Below, in pieces: positions 26,158-34,934 of a stretch of 64,000 bases of DNA; within the stretch, counting starts at the first letter, position 1, and each line of letters opens with the position of its first letter. The notes beneath the pieces were generated by a model. That model had not been told where the DNA came from, did no database searches, and worked only from the letters and a program-made list of their open reading frames with translations. Position numbers and translations under genes: made by a program. The stretch is from Fusobacterium ulcerans (GTDB lineage: Bacteria > Fusobacteriota > Fusobacteriia > Fusobacteriales > Fusobacteriaceae): assembly GCF_003019675.1 (NCBI RefSeq), contig NZ_CP028105.1, forward strand, positions 2,682,282-2,746,281, given 5' to 3'.

Positions 26158-27219
26158 TTATTTATTAAAAATACATTCTATTTTTTTACCAGGAACACGA
26201 CATTTGTTGCAAGAGATGCATTTTGATTTTCTAGTATCTCCCTCTTTCCATCTTTTAACTAAATCTGGTTCAGCAATAAAAGGTCTTGCCAGTGAAAAAT
26301 ATTCTATTGAGGAATTATTCAAAATTTCTTCCATTCCTTCTATACTTCTGTTTCCACCGACTAAAATAGTAGGTATCTGAGTATTTTGAGCTATAGTGTT
26401 AGCAAATACTTTAAAATAGCTTTCTTCTGAAGGTGAAGAGATAATTCTTGAAGGGTTGGCACCGCTTACTTCTATGAAGTCAAGCCCCATCATAGCAAGT
26501 CTTTCACAAACCCAAGAACTCTCACCAAAATTTAATCCTTCATCTTCAAAATCATCACAGTTTATTTTCATACCAACAAGAAAATCATCTCCAACTGCTT
26601 CTCTTATAGAAAGATATACATCAATCAGTATTCTTGCTCTTCCATCTACATCTCCACCATATTCATCATACCTTTTATTGTAGAAAGGATTTAAGAACTG
26701 GCTCAAAAGATATCCATGAGCAGCATGAATCTGTATACCGTCAAAACCACTGGTTTTTGCTCTTACAGCAGCATCTTTAAATTTTTCTACTAAATCACAT
26801 ATATCTTCCTGTGTCATTTCCACAGCTTCTATACCAGTGATAGGGTTTTTATGAGCACTAGGACCATAAATTGTTTTGCCAGAGTTTAAATTATATGCAC
26901 CTTGTGAACCTCCAGCAACGATTTGAAGGAAAATATTAGCTCCATATGAATGGACTTTTTCAGTAAGAAGAGTATAGTCATCTATAAAAGAATCATCATA
27001 AACACAAAGCATATTAGGTGCAGGAAGATCATCTTCCAGTACTGATGAAAAGCTAGTGATTATATTACCTACTCCCCCTTTGGCGAGATTCTCATAAAGC
27101 TCAAAAAGTTCCTTTGTCATATGACCATTATCTGCAAGATTTTCCCAAACTGCACTTCTAAAAAGCCTGTTCTTTAAATCTAAGTTTGCAAGATTAGTTT
27201 TATCGAAAATAGTTTTCAT
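26158..27219 (-). CDS. NADH:flavin oxidoreductase, Old Yellow Enzyme family
   Basis: A 353-residue TIM-barrel flavoenzyme. The motif FDGIQIHAAHGYLLSQFLNP (quoted in part: IHAAHGYLLSQF) carries the substrate-binding His pair, and RYDEYGGDVDGRARI is the second family signature. The C-terminus has CISCNKC plus a later Cys (C-x2-C-x2-C-x8-C), a compressed version of the Fe-S site seen in 2-enoate reductase-type relatives. The protein stops there, lacking their FAD/NAD domains. It probably reduces an activated alkene using FMN; the substrate is unknown. Ribosome site AAGGGGTGG. The DUF486 gene lies just upstream on the same strand. Confidence 0.88.
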   Translation of the reverse strand: MKTIFDKTNLANLDLKNRLFRSAVWENLADNGHMTKELFELYENLAKGGVGNIITSFSSVLEDDLPAPNMLCVYDDSFIDDYTLLTEKVHSYGANIFLQIVAGGSQGAYNLNSGKTIYGPSAHKNPITGIEAVEMTQEDICDLVEKFKDAAVRAKTSGFDGIQIHAAHGYLLSQFLNPFYNKRYDEYGGDVDGRARILIDVYLSIREAVGDDFLVGMKINCDDFEDEGLNFGESSWVCERLAMMGLDFIEVSGANPSRIISSPSEESYFKVFANTIAQNTQIPTILVGGNRSIEGMEEILNNSSIEYFSLARPFIAEPDLVKRWKEGDTRKSKCISCNKCRVPGKKIECIFNK

Positions 27220-27242
27220 GAAGCCACCCCTTATGTTACATT

Positions 27243-27575
27243 TTATTTCTTAAACATAAAATATACAGCTCCTATCATGCAGAAAAATGCATAGATATAA
27301 TTTAATTTAAATTCTTGTTTCAAATATAATATAGAAAATCCTGAGAATACAATAAGAGTAATTACTTCTTGTATAATTTTCAGCTGTGCAACAGTGAAGT
27401 ATTGAGATCCTATTCTGTTGGCAGGGATAGAAAAGCAATATTCGAAAAATGCTATTCCCCAGCTTGAAGCTATTGCAAATATCAAAGCACTTTTGGTATT
27501 TTTTAAATGTCCATACCATGCAAATGACATAAAAATGTTAGAAACAAACAATAGACAGATTGGTAAAATTTTCAT
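27243..27575 (-). CDS. DMT-superfamily small membrane protein (DUF486)
   Basis: A 110-residue protein with four predicted membrane helices, opening MKILPICLLFVSNIFMSFAWYGHLK as typical of DUF486 (quoted in part: SNIFMSFAWYGHLK), and containing EYCFSIPANRIGS. DUF486 proteins belong to the drug/metabolite transporter superfamily, but their substrate is not established. GGAG precedes the ATG. The gap to the oxidoreductase gene is 23 bases, so co-transcription is likely. Confidence 0.85.
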   Translation of the reverse strand: MKILPICLLFVSNIFMSFAWYGHLKNTKSALIFAIASSWGIAFFEYCFSIPANRIGSQYFTVAQLKIIQEVITLIVFSGFSILYLKQEFKLNYIYAFFCMIGAVYFMFKK

Positions 27576-27763
27576 AAATATCTTTCTCCTTTGTAAATCA
27601 TAATTTTAACACAATGATTTTATAACAAAGAAGAAGAATAATCAACAAGATTTTTTTAAATAAAAATTAAATAGTTACTATATATTTGATATATGGCTAT
27701 CTCAAAAAACCATATATTTAATTATATAACTTTTAGAAAAAAAAACAAGGAATTTTTATAAAA

Positions 27764-27809
27764 AAAACCTCTTAATATTCTGAAATAGTCAAAATGTTAA
27801 GAGGTTTTT
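27764..27809 (-). terminator. Terminator of the ribose operon
   Basis: On the minus strand AAAAACCTCTTAA pairs with TTAAGAGGTTTTT around a ~20-base loop and a run of T follows. It lies about 40 bases after the rbsB stop codon. Confidence 0.85.
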
Positions 27810-27848
27810 AATTCTTGTTAAGTATTGATTAAAATATTAGTAAATCAT

Positions 27849-28727
27849 TTATTTTATTAATTCTAAAGCTACAGGAACATTTTCCTGAACAGGTTGTTTT
27901 TTGATTATTTTATCAGCAACTTCTACTCCGATAGCTCCTATCTCAGCAGGTTTTTGTGCAACAGTAGCAGATAATTTTCCATCTTTTACAGCAGCAACAG
28001 CATCATCAGTAGCGTCAAATCCAACAACTATTACATTTTTTCTTCCAGAAGACTCAATAGCTTTTAAAGCACCTAATGCCATCTCATCATTGTGAGCGAA
28101 TACAGCATTAATTTCAGGTTGAGCCTGAAGGATGTTTTCCATAACAGTAAGACCTTTAGTTCTGTCAAAATCAGCAGCCTGTTTAGCTACTACATCAAGT
28201 TTACCAACAATAGCTTTGTTGAATCCTTCTCCTCTGTCTCTTGCAGCAGTAGTTCCAGGAATACCTTCCAATTCAACAACTTTACCTTTTCCACCTAATT
28301 TTTCAACTATATAATTTCCAGCAACTTCTCCACCTAATACATTGTCAGATGCAACGTGAGAAACAACTTTTCCTCCATTGGCAGCTCTGTCAAGTGTTAC
28401 AACTGGTATTTTGCTTCTGTTGGCTGCTCTTACAGAACTTACAACAGCATCAGAATCTGTAGGGTTGATAAGAAGAACATCTACACCTTTAACTAGAAGA
28501 TCTTCTACATTTCCTAATTCTTTAGAAGGGTCATTTTGTGAATCAAGAACTATAAGTTCATATCCTAATTCATTAGCTTTTTTCACAGCACCTTCTTTTA
28601 ATGTTACGAAGAAAGGGTTATTTTGTGTAGACACAACAAGACCAATTTTCTCTCCAGCTGCTGAAGCCGCTGAAGAAACAGCAACAAGCAGAGCTGCCAC
28701 TCCAAAAACTTTTAGAAATTTTTTCAT
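27849..28727 (-). CDS. rbsB: Ribose ABC transporter substrate-binding protein RbsB
   Basis: A 292-residue periplasmic binding protein with a cleavable signal (ends near SSAASAAG). The mature protein begins [14 protein letters not shown] and contains [17 protein letters not shown] and [12 protein letters not shown], conserved in the RbsB/periplasmic-binding-protein 1 family. It delivers ribose to RbsC/RbsA. It has no lipobox, unlike several other binding proteins in the window. It is the last gene of the rbs operon; AAGGAG precedes the ATG, 16 bases after rbsC. Confidence 0.93.
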   Translation of the reverse strand: MKKFLKVFGVAALLVAVSSAASAAGEKIGLVVSTQNNPFFVTLKEGAVKKANELGYELIVLDSQNDPSKELGNVEDLLVKGVDVLLINPTDSDAVVSSVRAANRSKIPVVTLDRAANGGKVVSHVASDNVLGGEVAGNYIVEKLGGKGKVVELEGIPGTTAARDRGEGFNKAIVGKLDVVAKQAADFDRTKGLTVMENILQAQPEINAVFAHNDEMALGALKAIESSGRKNVIVVGFDATDDAVAAVKDGKLSATVAQKPAEIGAIGVEVADKIIKKQPVQENVPVALELIK

Positions 28728-28743
28728 TTACACCACTCCTTAT

Positions 28744-29670
28744 TTATTTGTTAGACTTTTTGTCTATTAATACTGCAATTAAGATAACAAGAGCTTTAAT
28801 CATCATTTGATAATAAGATGAAACATCAAGAAGATTCAAAGCATTTCCCAAGACACCAATTATAATAGCCCCAAGAGCTGTTCCAGTAACTTTACCAACT
28901 CCACCAGCCAGAGACGTTCCTCCCAGTACAACAGCAGCTATTGCATCAAGTTCATACCCTGTACCTGCTGTAGGCTGTGCTGAGAAAAGTCTTGAAGTAG
29001 TTATTACTCCAGCAAGAGCAGCAAGAGCTCCACAAGTACCATATACCCATATTTTTATTACATTTACATTTATACCAGAAAGTTTTGTAGCTTCTTCATT
29101 TCCACCTATTGCATATGTATATCTACCAAATTTTGTATGAGCTAAAAGATAATGCCCACCAATAAATAGAAAGACCATTATATATATTGGGATAGGTATA
29201 TTGAAAAGATAACCATCACCAATATTTTCAAAAAGCATACCTCCATCACGGACAGTGATAGGTTTTCCATCAGTGAATACAAGAGTGGCACCTCTCAGGA
29301 AAGTCATTGTTACCAGTGTAACAATAAAAGCCTGAAGCTTCATTACTGAAACCAAGAACCCATTGAAGAAACCAAAAATAGTTCCTAAAAGAAGAGTGAT
29401 TATAAGGGCAAGCAGAGGATTCAGTCCGCTATTTAGAAGATAAGCCATAACTGCACCACAGAAAGCAAGGATAGAACCTACTGAAAGATCAATCCCTCCT
29501 GTAAGAATAACAAATGTCATCCCTATAGCAATTATTGAATTTATAGAAGTCTGTCTTAATACATTTAGAATGTTTGCCATAGACAAAAATCTAGGATTTA
29601 GAAAAGCCACTATTATAGAAAATATAACAAGGCCAATCAAAGGTTTATTGCTCCAAAGTTTTTTAAACAT
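28744..29670 (-). CDS. rbsC: Ribose ABC transporter permease RbsC
   Basis: A 308-residue polytopic permease of the BPD_transp_2 type. ILTGGIDLSVGSILAF and AAVVLGGTSLAGGVGKVTGT are the conserved RbsC/sugar-permease motifs. It forms the membrane pore for ribose together with RbsA and RbsB. The start overlaps the rbsA end by 8 bases, and AGGAGG lies before the ATG. Confidence 0.93.
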   Translation of the reverse strand: MFKKLWSNKPLIGLVIFSIIVAFLNPRFLSMANILNVLRQTSINSIIAIGMTFVILTGGIDLSVGSILAFCGAVMAYLLNSGLNPLLALIITLLLGTIFGFFNGFLVSVMKLQAFIVTLVTMTFLRGATLVFTDGKPITVRDGGMLFENIGDGYLFNIPIPIYIMVFLFIGGHYLLAHTKFGRYTYAIGGNEEATKLSGINVNVIKIWVYGTCGALAALAGVITTSRLFSAQPTAGTGYELDAIAAVVLGGTSLAGGVGKVTGTALGAIIIGVLGNALNLLDVSSYYQMMIKALVILIAVLIDKKSNK

Positions 29671-31159
29671 TATTTCCTCCTACTGCACATCTCATAATTT
29701 TTTCCTGTGTTGCCTCTTCTCCAGTAAATTCACCAGTTATCTTATGGTTGTGAATAACTAATATTCTATCACTAAGACCGAGAATTTCAGGCATTTCAGA
29801 TGAAACTATAATGATGCTCAATCCTTTTTTCTTTAATTCATTAATGAAGTCGTATATTTCTTTTTTAGCCCCTACATCCACTCCTCTTGTAGGTTCATCT
29901 AGTATAAGAATTTTTGGATTAGTAAGCAGAGCTTTAGCAATAGCTACTTTCTGCTGATTTCCTCCACTTAGGTTTTTAATTTTCTGATCTATAGTTGGAG
30001 TTTTGATGCTGAATTTTTCTACATACTCATCAACGCTATTTTTCTCACTTTTTTTATCAATTTTAAAGAAAGTTGAAAAGAATCCTAAAGATGATATAGT
30101 CATATTTTCTTTTACACTTAGTCCCAGAACAAGTCCGTCACCTTTTCTGTCCTCTGAAACATATGCAATTCCATTAGCAATACCTTCTTTTGCTGATCTT
30201 ATATTTTTTTCAGAACCATCCAGCCATACTTGTCCTGATTGTTTTTTTAGATGTCCATAGATAGTTTTTACAAGCTCACTTCTCCCAGCTCCCATCAGCC
30301 CAGATATACCAAGTATTTCACTTTCATGAAGGCTGAAAGATATATCATCTATATAGGCATTTTTAAGATTTTTCACTTTAAGTATCTCTTTTCCTTTTTT
30401 TACATTTACTCTAGGAAATTGTTCATCTAAAGTTCTTCCTACCATATTTCTGATGATGAATTCTTCATCAATATCCTTGACTTCTTTTTCACAGATAAAC
30501 TTTCCATCTCTCATTATAGTTACATCATCACATATTTCAGGGATTTCTTTTAATCTATGAGAAATATATACCAGACTTTTGTGTTCTCTTGTAAGTTCTC
30601 TTATTACTTCAAAAAGACTTTCAGTTTCGCTGTCAGTAAGAGCATCTGTAGGCTCATCCATTATTATTATCTTTGCATTTTGTGATAGAGCTTTTGCTAT
30701 TTCCACCATCTGCATCTTTCCAATAGTAAGGTCTTTAATCAATGTTTTTTCACTTTCTGCAACATTTAACTTATCAAGGAGAAATCTTGCTTCTTTATCC
30801 ATAAGTTTAGAATCTATTTTTCCAAAACTGTTTGTTAATTCTCTTCCCAGAAAAATATTTTCTGTGATACTTAATTCAGGTATAAGGTTCAATTCCTGAT
30901 GGATAACTGCTATTCCTCTTCCTTGAGAATCTGTAACGTTTTTAAAATTTACTTTTTCATTTCCCAGATAGATACTTCCACTGTCCATTTGATATATACC
31001 AGTCATTATTTTTATAAGAGTAGATTTACCAGCTCCGTTTTCTCCAAGGAGTGCCATTACTCTTCCACGATATATATTCAACTGAGCACCATTGAGAGCT
31101 TTTACTCCTGGGAAAGTTTTAACTATATCAGTCATTTTTAAAACAATTTCTTTTTCCAT
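29663..31159 (-). CDS. rbsA: Ribose ABC transporter ATP-binding protein RbsA
   Basis: A 498-residue tandem ATPase with two ABC cassettes. The first has Walker A GENGAGKST (39-47) and a degenerate signature region; the second has LSGGNQQKVAIAKAL and ILDEPTRGVDVGAKKEIY. The asymmetric cassettes are usual for carbohydrate-uptake class 2 ATPases (RbsA, MglA). It energises ribose import. GGGAGAGG precedes the ATG and the gap to rbsD is only 9 bases. Confidence 0.94.
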   Translation of the reverse strand: MEKEIVLKMTDIVKTFPGVKALNGAQLNIYRGRVMALLGENGAGKSTLIKIMTGIYQMDSGSIYLGNEKVNFKNVTDSQGRGIAVIHQELNLIPELSITENIFLGRELTNSFGKIDSKLMDKEARFLLDKLNVAESEKTLIKDLTIGKMQMVEIAKALSQNAKIIIMDEPTDALTDSETESLFEVIRELTREHKSLVYISHRLKEIPEICDDVTIMRDGKFICEKEVKDIDEEFIIRNMVGRTLDEQFPRVNVKKGKEILKVKNLKNAYIDDISFSLHESEILGISGLMGAGRSELVKTIYGHLKKQSGQVWLDGSEKNIRSAKEGIANGIAYVSEDRKGDGLVLGLSVKENMTISSLGFFSTFFKIDKKSEKNSVDEYVEKFSIKTPTIDQKIKNLSGGNQQKVAIAKALLTNPKILILDEPTRGVDVGAKKEIYDFINELKKKGLSIIIVSSEMPEILGLSDRILVIHNHKITGEFTGEEATQEKIMRCAVGGNNV

Positions 31160-31168
31160 ATCCTCTCC

Positions 31169-31576
31169 CTAAAATACTACTCCTGATTTCAGTATTACAT
31201 TTGCATATGGAGAACATTCTCCAGTTCTGACAATAGCTTCACTGCTGTGAGTGATTTTTTTGAACTCTTCATGGGGAACAAAAATTACTTTTGGATTCAT
31301 ACCTGCTTCTTTAAAAGAATTCATAATAGCTTCATACATAGGCATATTTTTTTCTTTTATCTCTTCAGCAAGAATAATTTCCTCTACCTGCATTTCACTA
31401 AGTACTGGATCTAATACTTGGATAAATCCCGGAAGCCCAGCTTCAACAGCTAGATCTATTCTCTTTACTGATTGAGGGATAGGAAGCCCTGCATCACAGA
31501 GAGTGATATGTGCTGTATGTCCAATTTTTGCTATTTCATAAGATAATTCACTATTTAGTAATCTACTTTTTTTCAT
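31169..31576 (-). CDS. rbsD: D-ribose pyranase RbsD
   Basis: A 135-residue enzyme that interconverts the pyranose and furanose forms of ribose, so ribokinase receives its furanose substrate. Conserved elements are the N-terminal EIAKIGHTAHITLCDAGLPIP (quoted in part: GHTAHITLCDAGLPIP, with the catalytic His) and RTGECSPYANVIL near the C-terminus. Start overlaps the rbsK end by 14 bases; part of the rbs operon. Confidence 0.94.
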   Translation of the reverse strand: MKKSRLLNSELSYEIAKIGHTAHITLCDAGLPIPQSVKRIDLAVEAGLPGFIQVLDPVLSEMQVEEIILAEEIKEKNMPMYEAIMNSFKEAGMNPKVIFVPHEEFKKITHSSEAIVRTGECSPYANVILKSGVVF

Positions 31577-32486
31577 TCTTTTCTCCTTTGAAATTTTCTA
31601 CTTCTTCAATAGTTGGTATAGATATTTGTGCTCCTTTTCTTGTAACTGTTATAGCAGAAACTTTTGTAGCAAATTCAATAGTTTCATCTAAATTATCAGC
31701 TTGAATATTTCTCACAAGTCCACCTATAAAGCTGTCACCAGCAGCAGTTGTATCTACAGCTTTTACTTTGTATGCTGTATGCATTACTGATCCTTTTTTG
31801 TTCAAGTGAAGAGAACCTTGACTTCCAAGAGTAACTATAAGTTCTTTTACTCCCATATTTAAAAGTTTGTGTGCAGCAGCTTCTATCTCTTCCAAAGTAT
31901 TAGTGGGCATACCAGTTATGATTCCCAGTTCACTTTCATTAGGAATGATAATGTCGCTGTTTCTTATAATTTCATCATTTAATGGAGCAGCAGGAGCAGG
32001 ATTCAATATAGTTGTCTTTCCAGCTTCCTTTGCTTTTTTCAATGCATATTCTACAGTGTCCATAGGTATCTCCAGCTGAGTAACAAGAATGTCAGCTTCA
32101 TTTATAATATCCATATGTCTGTCTATGTATGCTCTGTCTACGTCCATATTTGCACCTGACACAACAAGTATTCTGTTTTGTCCATTTTCTTCAACTATTA
32201 TTTTAGCTATTCCAGTAGATGAAGCAGAAGTTTCTATATATTTAGTATCAACTCTACTGTTATTCATTGATGATATAAGGTCTTTTCCAAATGAGTCATT
32301 TCCTATTTTTCCAAGCATTGTAACCTGTGTTCCTAATTTACCAATGGCAACAGCTTGATTAGCTCCCTTTCCTCCGGGTACCTGAAAGAATTCTTTTCCA
32401 AAAAGAGTTTCCCCTCCCTTTGGAGCTCTTTCGCAAATAGTTACCAAATCCATATTTATACTACCTGCAACTACAACTTTCTTCAT
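31563..32486 (-). CDS. rbsK: Ribokinase RbsK
   Basis: A 307-residue PfkB-family kinase that phosphorylates ribose to ribose 5-phosphate. It contains the N-terminal GGETLFGKEFFQVPGGKGANQAVA motif (quoted in part: VPGGKGANQAVA) and the C-terminal VDTTAAGDSFIGG anion hole, where D is the catalytic base. The ATG overlaps the last base of the rbsR stop codon (TAATG), and AAAGGAG lies within the rbsR end, so translation is coupled. Confidence 0.94.
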   Translation of the reverse strand: MKKVVVAGSINMDLVTICERAPKGGETLFGKEFFQVPGGKGANQAVAIGKLGTQVTMLGKIGNDSFGKDLISSMNNSRVDTKYIETSASSTGIAKIIVEENGQNRILVVSGANMDVDRAYIDRHMDIINEADILVTQLEIPMDTVEYALKKAKEAGKTTILNPAPAAPLNDEIIRNSDIIIPNESELGIITGMPTNTLEEIEAAAHKLLNMGVKELIVTLGSQGSLHLNKKGSVMHTAYKVKAVDTTAAGDSFIGGLVRNIQADNLDETIEFATKVSAITVTRKGAQISIPTIEEVENFKGEKNEKK

Positions 32487-33451
32487 TAAAACTCCTTTCT
32501 ATTTTTTATCAAAATAGGTTCTATATATGTTTTTTTTCTTTTACTTTTATCTGTGAAAAAGAGTGAATATGTTTTTTCTCCAATTACATCAAGAGGTATC
32601 TTGCAGGAAATAACATTTATTCCAAGCACTTCAAGATATTCTATTTCTTCAAAGCATGATAATTCTATATCTTTATTTAAAGTTTTCATAGCTTTTAAAA
32701 ATCCTAAAAGCATAAGGTTGTTAGAAGAAAATACTGCTGTGGCTGAAGTAGCCAAGATTTTTTTTCCAGCTTCATATCCACTTTCAAAAAGGAAATTACC
32801 TTCATAAATATTTTCTTTAGAATATGGAATATTCATATCTTCGTGAGCTTTTATGTATCCTTTTAATCTTTCTTCGGCATTGAGAGATGAAAGATCTCCA
32901 GTGATAACAGCTATATCTCTATGACCTTTGCTCAATAATTCTGTAACTACTTTGTATGCTCCTATATAGTTATCAAGAAATATGCCAGGAAGAGTATAAT
33001 CTCTGATATCTCTGTCTAAAAGAAAAACAGGAATATTGTAATTAATAAGAGGGAGAAGAGGATTTTCATTATATTTTCCATTGATTAGAATGGCAATAAC
33101 TCCAGCTATTCTCTGTCCAATTATATTTTTTATAGCTTTTTTTTCCAGCTCAATATCCTCAGATGTATTATAAAGAGCTATTTGATAATTGCTTTTAGCA
33201 AAATTTGCACATATTTTATTTATTAGTGAGGCAAAGAATGGATTGCTGATGTTAGGAACTAACAGAGCAATAGTGTTATTTTCCATTTTAGATAAATTTC
33301 TTGCTATAACATTTGGAGTATATCCTTTTTTATCTACAAATGCCAGGATTCTCGCCTTTGTTTCAGGGTTGATATTTTCACTTCCATTAATAGCTCTGGA
33401 AACAGTGGCTACTGAAATCCCAAGATGAGCTGCAATGTCTTTCATATTCAT
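32486..33451 (-). CDS. rbsR: LacI-family ribose operon repressor RbsR
   Basis: A 321-residue repressor. Residues 1-50 form the LacI HTH and hinge (MKDIAAHLGISVATVSRAING), quoted in part: AAHLGISVATVSRAING; the rest is a periplasmic-binding-like ribose-sensing core (LLVPNISNPFFASL). First gene of the rbs operon and presumably autoregulated through the CG-centred palindrome at 33478-33491. ATG at 33451 has GTGGTGA upstream; an ATG two codons later is the alternative. Confidence 0.92.
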   Translation of the reverse strand: MNMKDIAAHLGISVATVSRAINGSENINPETKARILAFVDKKGYTPNVIARNLSKMENNTIALLVPNISNPFFASLINKICANFAKSNYQIALYNTSEDIELEKKAIKNIIGQRIAGVIAILINGKYNENPLLPLINYNIPVFLLDRDIRDYTLPGIFLDNYIGAYKVVTELLSKGHRDIAVITGDLSSLNAEERLKGYIKAHEDMNIPYSKENIYEGNFLFESGYEAGKKILATSATAVFSSNNLMLLGFLKAMKTLNKDIELSCFEEIEYLEVLGINVISCKIPLDVIGEKTYSLFFTDKSKRKKTYIEPILIKNRKEF

Positions 33452-33477
33452 ATAATCACCACTTGTTTTTATAGTTA

Positions 33478-33491
33478 TGTAACCGTTTACA
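33478..33491. promoter_or_regulatory. LacI-type operator of the ribose operon
   Basis: TGTAACCGTTTACA is a near-perfect CG-centred palindrome of the type bound by LacI/RbsR/CcpA-like repressors. It covers the predicted transcription start of the rbs promoter and lies 27 bases before rbsR. Confidence 0.75.
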
Positions 33492-33496
33492 ATAAA

Positions 33497-33525
33497 ATAT
33501 TACCCTACACTTTGTGCTTTGTCAA
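33497..33525 (-). promoter_or_regulatory. Sigma-70 promoter of the ribose operon
   Basis: On the minus strand a perfect TTGACA (33525-33520), a 17-bp spacer and TAATAT (33502-33497). The operator lies just downstream, at the start site. Confidence 0.8.
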
Positions 33526-33811
33526 TGATGAATGTTTAAAAAATAAAATGATATGCACTTTGAAAAAATAATTCACATTTTTTAGAAAAAAATGTTATAT
33601 TATTTTAAACAAATAGAACGTAAAAAATATTCTCATTACCAGATAAGGACTTTTTATAAAAAAAGTGACTTTTAAAAGTACTCGAAAAAAAGGATTGTTT
33701 TAAATATGAATATCAGAAAACAATTATTAGAATATTGTTGTTAATTTTAAAAATATGATAGAATAGCTATATAATATATTGAAAAAATTAGTAAATACTG
33801 GAGGGGAAAAT
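33526..33811. promoter_or_regulatory. Intergenic region between rbs operon and hxlR-like gene
   Basis: No gene seen. Two palindromes sharing ACTTTT-AAAAGT lie in tandem at 33649-33666 (18 bp, imperfect) and 33668-33679 (12 bp, perfect). They could be operators for the HxlR regulator whose start lies about 130 bases downstream. The region is otherwise AT-rich, and its promoter is not clear. Confidence 0.4.
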
Positions 33812-34192
33812 ATGAAATATGAGCATAAACTTGATAGAACAATAATGTGCCCTATAGAACATGGCTTGGAAATATTTGGTGGAAAATGGAAATCAAGGAT
33901 AATATGTGTTCTCTCTGGCAAGCCATTTACACGATACAGTGAAATAAGGAGAGAACTTAACAATATTACAGATGCAGTTCTGGCATCTATGCTTAAAGAA
34001 CTCATAGCTGATGAAATAATAAATAGAAAACAATATGATGAGATACCGCCTAAAGTAGAATATTCATTAACTGAAAAAGGGAAATCAGTGCTTCCTATTC
34101 TGCAAAGCATTTGTGCATGGTCGAGAAATAATACTCAGGAAGAATTGGAAAGAAAACTTCCTGCCTGTAAGACTTGCCCTCATCTTTATTGA
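33812..34192 (+). CDS. HxlR-family (DUF24) transcriptional regulator
   Basis: A 126-residue winged-helix regulator: CPIEHGLEIFGGKWKSRIICVLS at the N-terminus with the single conserved Cys (about residue 12), and RYSEIRRELNNITDAVLASMLKEL as recognition region (each quoted in part: FGGKWKSRIICVL; FTRYSEIRRELNNIT). This family senses quinones, aldehydes or oxidants through the N-terminal Cys. A C-terminal CKTCPHLY adds two more cysteines. Start at 33812 has GGAGGGG upstream and aligns with the family. It precedes the small ABM-like gene and a palindrome at 34201-34225, which are likely targets. Confidence 0.88.
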   Translation: MKYEHKLDRTIMCPIEHGLEIFGGKWKSRIICVLSGKPFTRYSEIRRELNNITDAVLASMLKELIADEIINRKQYDEIPPKVEYSLTEKGKSVLPILQSICAWSRNNTQEELERKLPACKTCPHLY

Positions 34193-34200
34193 GTACTATT

Positions 34201-34225
34201 AAATTTATTAGTTACTAATAAATTT
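34201..34225. promoter_or_regulatory. Perfect 12-bp-arm palindrome, candidate HxlR operator
   Basis: AAATTTATTAGT (34201-34212) and ACTAATAAATTT (34214-34225) are exact inverted copies around a single T. It sits between the regulator stop and a promoter-like TTCATT-17-TATGCT leading to the next gene. The symmetric TTAGTTACTAA core would suit a dimeric winged-helix regulator. Confidence 0.6.
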
Positions 34226-34304
34226 CCTAATATATTCATTTTTTTTATTTAAAATGTTATGCTTTAATTACCTTAAGGAACTAAATTATTTTGGAGGTAA
34301 AAAA

Positions 34305-34595
34305 ATGAAAGCTAAAGCATTTCTTGAAATTACAATGGTGATAACAGAGGCAAATCGCCCTGCTGCTGCTAAAGTTTATAGTGACTATCGTGAACCTTTT
34401 TTAAAAGAGATAAAAGGTGCTGTATCTAAGGATTTACTTATTCGTGATGAAGATGTTCAGGTTTTACATGGATTTGACAGTATTGAAAATGCCAAAGCAT
34501 ATCTGGATAGTGAAATGTTTAAAAATGATGTTTTTGTTGGATTGAAACCTTTATGGAGTGCAGATCCAGAAGTTAGAATCTATATAGCAGCATAA
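34305..34595 (+). CDS. Small ABM-like (dimeric alpha-beta barrel) protein, putative
   Basis: A 96-residue soluble protein. Size and pattern (strand MKAKAFLEITMVI, helix ANRPAAAKVYSDYREPFLKEI, strand, helix SIENAKAYLDSEMF) suggest a dimeric alpha-beta barrel, as in antibiotic-biosynthesis monooxygenase-like proteins; the second motif is quoted in part: AAAKVYSDYREPF. This assignment is from pattern only. TTGGAGG precedes the ATG at 34305; a longer frame has no ribosome site. Its position behind an HxlR regulator and a palindrome suggests a detoxification or electrophile-stress role. Confidence 0.6.
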   Translation: MKAKAFLEITMVITEANRPAAAKVYSDYREPFLKEIKGAVSKDLLIRDEDVQVLHGFDSIENAKAYLDSEMFKNDVFVGLKPLWSADPEVRIYIAA

Positions 34596-34624
34596 ATTTT
34601 AAATAATCTTATAATTTTATTTTT

Positions 34625-34662
34625 AAAAGAGAACTGGAAATTTTTTCTAAGTTCTCTTTTTT
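34625..34662 (+). terminator. Intrinsic terminator after the ABM-like gene
   Basis: AAAAGAGAACT pairs perfectly with AGTTCTCTTTT, followed by T residues. Confidence 0.85.
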
Positions 34663-34934
34663 GATTGTGTATTATTATAAAGAGATAAGTTTAATGATAC
34701 TACTAATTATTTTTCTATCAGTCAATATTGAAAATATATGCAAATGCATCAAAGAATAGAAAATATCAAAAAGTCAACGGCTGTACTTGAAAATTTGAGT
34801 AGATTATGATACTCTTAGTGTGTATTATATGTATTATTAATTGCTAATTATAAAAAATTTAAGAATATTTGTGAAACATAGAAATAGAAGTAAAAGAGTA
34901 GATTAAAAAGTTATATTTATCAGGGAGGTTTATT
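34663..34934. other. AT-rich spacer without recognised features
   Basis: No gene, repeat or clear promoter was recognised. GGGAGG lies at 34923-34928, just before the TTG start of the PHP gene. Confidence 0.4.
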
